From Siniperca chuatsi (taxonomy: Eukaryota; Chordata; Actinopteri; Centrarchiformes; Sinipercidae): a stretch of 64,000 nucleotides of DNA. The notes beneath the pieces are model-generated. The model had not been told where the DNA came from. It saw only the letters and a list, made by a program, of their open reading frames with translations, and did not search any database. Every line of letters begins with the position of its first letter. The first letter of the stretch is position 1. Shown piece after piece: positions 59,169 to 64,000 of this stretch. The position numbers and the translations under genes are program-made. The DNA is taken from NCBI RefSeq assembly GCF_020085105.1, contig NC_058062.1, forward strand, positions 6,675,945 through 6,739,944, read 5' to 3'.

Positions 59169-60635
59169 GGCTGGAGAATAACAGAGCCGACTTGAAATGA
59201 GTCCTCTGTGTTCCGTGTGGGCTTGTTCATTTCCAACATGAACGCCTTTCCTCATTCTTGACTTGACTAACCGCATGTTGGGTCATAGGCTCCAGCTTTG
59301 CTTCTAACATCAAGCCCCCAGTAAATGTATCTGAGAGCAGCTACGTTTATGGCATGTTGACACTCGTTTTTCAATGATTTGAGATAAGTTGAGGGGAAAA
59401 TACTAGTGGAGTAACTGACAGTATAGGCATACATTCAGTCTTTCACTATTTTAACAGCCAATGTGATTTCATTTGTACCTCGTCTCAAGAAACACCTGGG
59501 CAGATTTTCAGGAGTCTCTCTGTAACTTCCGAAAGCTGAAAATCAGATGGGGAGTAGGTTAGGCGGAAAAAATCTTAACAAATTATTTAGAAAAATCACT
59601 CTGAATCTTAAAATATGCCAGCAGTGTGTTTCACTAACACTCCAAGTACAGTATGTGGTCCACTATTAGTCCACTATTTTGGCGTTGGTTTAGAAGAAAT
59701 GAATGTATTTTAGTTTTAGTTTTAGGTTATTTAATGAAATGATATACCTAAGATAAATTAATCAAACTGAAACTTTTGAACGTCATGTCACAATAAAAAA
59801 ATGCACTAAAAGTCACTAGACCATTTGCACCACTGCATTCGCAAATTCTCACCTTTTCCAGCTGTGAACAACTCCTCCTTTTCCATTGTGAGTTGCATTG
59901 TGATAAGCAGCATTTTGGACACCTGCATATACTGTACAGAGGTGTTTGGCCAGACACACTGCTGCTTTGCATGTAGTTCATATTACAGATAGAGTTTATT
60001 TGAAACTACTACTACAGTGCTCCTCTCACATACATTATTTCACCAAAAAATATAGCAACTTACATCCTGTTAAATATATCTAATTCTTTGCATGTTGCCA
60101 TGCCCTCTACTGGATTGAAAAGAGTCCAGCATATAACAGTAATTACATAAGTTGCAGAAAATGTGCACATAATGTAAAGCAAAATTGGAAAAACTGGGCT
60201 TTGACCTCAAAATGAATGAATCACAAGACTTGAAGTAGCCTACAAGTGAAGTTGTTGTACAAGGACCCCTAGTGGGAAAAATAATATATAAAAGGATATA
60301 TACAGTAACAGAGTTCATATACTGTAGGTGATTGTGATCAGCAGTCATTTCATGATTATTAAGGGTCTAAAAGGACTGACTTTGCCACAAGCTATTGCTG
60401 TGTAATATGCATTCCCTCTAGCCAAGCTCTCTGTCCTCCTCACTAAATTTGTGAATCTGATAAGTGCCTGCAGAAAATCTCCTCCCATTCTACTGAATGA
60501 TGGCGCATGCGGAAATTTGCCAGCTTCTAAAACAAACAAACAAAAAAAAGCAATAAAAAGAAAATGAGGCAGAAAATGGGATAAAAGCTAAGACGGTCTT
60601 ACAGAAATGAACTTTGGTAAGTGTGTGGTGGTAGT

Positions 60636-60695
<60 letters not shown>

Positions 60696-63600
60696 GTTTG
60701 GCTTGTAGAAGCTGACAATGCTTCTTATCTCTGCACTTGTCCATTTATTGAATCTTTATCCCTGTGCCCTGCTCTTACTCTCCGGCTGGTTGCTAAGTTA
60801 CTGCCACCCGTGTCCAAGAATTTCCGCTAGAAGAAATGACAGAAATAGAGAAATAAGTAGAAAAGCTATAATAGTCAACTGTTCTGCTGGCATTAAGCTC
60901 TCAGTGTGGGTGGATGGTGCAGGTAATACACCGTAGGCAATCAAACCTCCTCTCCAGTATTGACTGATTTGGATCTATTGGCTCCAAAGCCTTCTGTGGC
61001 AACCACCCCCACAGATAAATGGCATTTCTGGAAGAGCATAGCACCAGTTGTCCTGAGTAAAAAGCCAGAGACTGGGTCAGATGGCAGCCAATTAAGACTG
61101 AACGGGGGCTTACCCTTTCTTGCTTCACTGGGTTAACTGGCGGGTGGGAGGGTCAAGTGGGGGATATGAGTTTTTCTCAGGTGAAGGCTTGGCCGGCTTA
61201 TGAAATGTGCCCCGGAGTCGCTGACGAGGGACAATGTGTATTTTTGTGTGCTTTGCCCTCTGATCTGCCTCCTAACCCTCTATCCCCTCTGGATCTGCAG
61301 CTTACATGATGATGACAACTTATGGAGAAAGTAATAATAATACAACTGATGAAGATATGAGGGATGAGAAATGGAAAGAGTGCATGAGGGCATTTCTTTC
61401 ATTTTTTAAGTGCATCCAGATCTCAGAACTGTGGGAAGTCTAATGTAGCCTAGAAGTTGAAGGAACAAAGACGACAAACTGGCTGAATGTGGCAGAGAAG
61501 GGACAGAAAAGACAGACAGATCATGGTAGCCTGCTTTACTGAGATGTGTCTAAATGGAAATGAGGTTAATGGGTAGCGGCTCGTGGAGTGCATGAGATGT
61601 CTGCACTGGAGAGACAGAGACAGAGATTAGACTCATGAAATCTGTATCTCAAACAAACAGATTTTCACCAGCCATTCAAACAAACAGGATGCAGTACTAG
61701 GAACACACACACACACTCTCTCTCTCAGAGAGTCTAATACACCCCTGCAAATCAAAGCAATGAAGTCATTATCTCCTTAAAATAACTTTAATGACTGATG
61801 GTTGCTTAGTGTGGGGTTGATGGGCCACCACTCTGCTGTGCTGCGCCCCTGCAATCTGTATCAGTGTAATTAATGACTATATTTACCTCTGCATTATTAG
61901 GAGTCCAAAGGTGGCAAACCCCTTAAGATCAAAACATGGCCTGTAACATTTTCCCTGCATCTTGTGGTACTTGGTCTTTCGATAATATCCAAAACATACT
62001 TTTTTAATGCACACTTTACTCACCTTGGTGTTCCCTGGCACTCACTGTCCAGCACACAGGGACCCAATGGCTTCTTCGCAGTGCTGTGTGTGCTTTGATC
62101 TGGTAATAAAGGGGCATCTTAGGAGGAATCTGTTAATTTGTTGTGAGGAAAGTCTGTTCCCTCCATTGTGGAGGGGCTTGAAAGGGTGTGTCCATTTTGA
62201 GTCCAGAGTCAAGTCAGTCCCTGCGGCAGCACCACCAACAATAATGGGTAAGCAGCGGGGGGGGACCACCTCCTTGTTGCTAGGGATGTCTTCACTTAGT
62301 TTGTGTTGCTAGGCTGCCAATTCCCTCATGTTAAGTGGAAACGTTTCCCCCTTCTCCTCCGTCCAGGCACCTCAACGCTCCCTCCCTCTCCTTCTCCTCT
62401 AAACCAAAATAACTTCACCAACCATCTGTCACTGGGCTCACAGGTCTACTGTTGCTTAGGAACAAGTCAGACACTCATATTCATGTCTATAAGCATCCTC
62501 ATATGAATATATCTTCATATACAGTTATGTGAACAATAACCACTGGCTAGAAAGTGGTACATCAATGAAATGTACAGCATTCACAGCAAATCCTCAGTCT
62601 GATGCTCCGAAGACTGTGAAGTTATAAATCAGTTATAAATCAGCAACAGGTTCTTCAGTTTATGAAGCTTTTAAATGGCAAAACTTTTTGAAAGTCATTT
62701 AATAGTGACGTGACACATTTTCAAAAGATTTTGATAATTAATACAAGTCATGTTCATTGAAGTTTCCATCTCCTTGACTTTGCAATCACTTTCTCCTCAT
62801 TTGTAAATTCTTTGAAGTTTTGTACTTTAAAGCCTCAAAGAGAAATTGTTAGGTTTTAACTGCAGCAGAGGATTTACATATTGACAGAGATGAAGTGTAA
62901 GTATAAACTACTTTCCATAATCATCCTGCAATGAATAATAGAACAAAATCAAATTACGCAGCAGTGATTTACATGCTGCCAATTAATTTGCAGCAACCAA
63001 ATCCAAAGGCTAATGAGATTATTTGATCTTATTGTACACAAAAGATACTCCTTGTTCTTCTGTTAATCAGCCATTAATAAATCATCTGAAAGCAAACCAC
63101 CTCCAGGTTTATGAAAGGTATTTGTGGATGCTAATCATTGTTTGTACATGTTTGTCAGTTGGTGGCTGGAAGCTGCTTACCCAGACATCAGGAGAATCCC
63201 AAATTGAATTTCATGGCCCTTGTTTTTAGACAAACAGCAGATTAATTTGACAGGCTTACAAGTCTTAGGGCAGTGTTTCAAAATGTTTGAGGCAGTTTTT
63301 TATTAACCTGTTGAAGTTCATCGTACTGCAACTTTTCAATTTCACATCAAGTGAGGAATAGTGAGGAATAGGAACAAGTGAGGAATAGGAAAATACTATT
63401 TCTCTTCTGTATCTTTTACAGCAGCTGTAATCCTTTGGCAATGTAATTAGATAATGAATATTAAATTGGTGCCCAGTCAGCCAAGATAGTTTAATAGTTT
63501 CTAATTTGGTTTTTATACCTCATTTCAATGATTTTAAGGTTCCTTCCTCCCTACAGTAGTTATATTTTCATAAAAATCTGCACAGATATTTTCATAAATT

Positions 63601-64000
63601 TGAAATGTTTTAAATTTAACAGCCTAGCTGGAAATCATATTTGTCAGATTATTTTCCTGCAGAACTAACTGGCCTCTTTGGGTAACTTTCAAACCTACTG
63701 GCCAAGTATCCATCCATCAAGTAACAATCTGTGTTGATGTCTAGTAGCATTAACATATTTTTTTTGCCACAAATTCAGCAAGTCAATACAGTACTGACCA
63801 ATAAAATCTGACATTATGCATGCAGAAGGAGGTGAGTGTTGAGGGAGAATAACATTAGCTTCATATAGATAGAAGAATACTCTATTGTAATAAGAATCAA
63901 GAGAATCAATACTGATTTGAAACTTTTCACTTAAATGCTATATTGCAATGAAACATGCTTTCCCAAGGCTCATATTTCTTTACAGATCAGGCTGCTGGGG
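59169..64000. other. itgb3 upstream region, no gene recognised
   Basis: The first few hundred bases must include the itgb3 5' UTR and promoter; no TATA box is obvious. The rest shows no exon with recognisable protein content on either strand. Blocks at about 61,740-61,900 and 62,700-63,020 contain homeodomain-type words (TTAATGA, TAATTAATG, CCAATTAATTTGC) in non-repetitive sequence and may be regulatory. In human the next gene upstream of ITGB3 is MYL4; nothing like it is in the window. Confidence 0.45.
60637..60690. repeat. (GT)27 microsatellite
   Basis: An uninterrupted run of 27 GT units, about 1.5 kb upstream of itgb3. Confidence 0.97.

Overview
The window is vertebrate nuclear DNA. Genes are split into many short exons with GT-AG introns, coding density is low, and the encoded proteins are vertebrate-specific: an integrin beta-3, a fibronectin-II/C-type-lectin endocytic receptor, a Tousled-like kinase and a tRNA methyltransferase. 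Compact introns, GTTAGC/AACGTTAG-rich stretches, a fish-type LINE remnant and several dispersed repeats typical of ray-finned fish point to a teleost, probably a percomorph (inference).

Four protein-coding genes fill the window, all on the minus strand, so they read from right to left. itgb3 (59,168 to 49,625; 15 coding exons, 787 aa) encodes integrin beta-3. mettl2a (46,255 to 40,495; 9 exons, 365 aa) encodes the tRNA 3-methylcytidine methyltransferase. tlk2 (37,949 to 27,699; 20 coding exons, 697 aa, with a likely non-coding first exon near 39.1-39.2 kb) encodes Tousled-like kinase 2. mrc2 (about 23.5 kb to 881; 28 exons, about 1,465 aa) encodes the collagen-uptake receptor Endo180. I resolved every exon border by eye from splice sites. 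The reading phase closes across all introns in each gene, and the lengths match the human proteins (788, 378, 772 and 1,479 aa, from memory).

Region by region: 1-880 is mrc2 3' flank; 881-23,499 is mrc2; 23,500-27,327 is intergenic and carries a decayed LINE; 27,328-39,250 is tlk2; 39,251-40,133 is a short spacer with the tlk2 promoter; 40,134-46,255 is mettl2a; 46,256-49,624 is a gap without a gene; 49,625-59,168 is itgb3; 59,169-64,000 is upstream sequence with no recognisable gene. Repeats include a long palindrome in a mettl2a intron, two elements with terminal inverted repeats (tlk2 and itgb3 introns), SINE- and LINE-like tails and microsatellites.

The four genes are a conserved syntenic block, not an operon or a pathway. 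itgb3 and mrc2 both act at the cell surface on matrix ligands. tlk2 (chromatin assembly) and mettl2a (tRNA modification) are housekeeping genes. I see no undescribed multi-gene system. The points most worth checking are a GC-AG intron in mrc2, the 113-bp-arm palindrome, lineage changes in functional motifs (integrin tail RGN end, lectin WND to WDD), and the absence of an EFCAB3-like gene between itgb3 and mettl2a.
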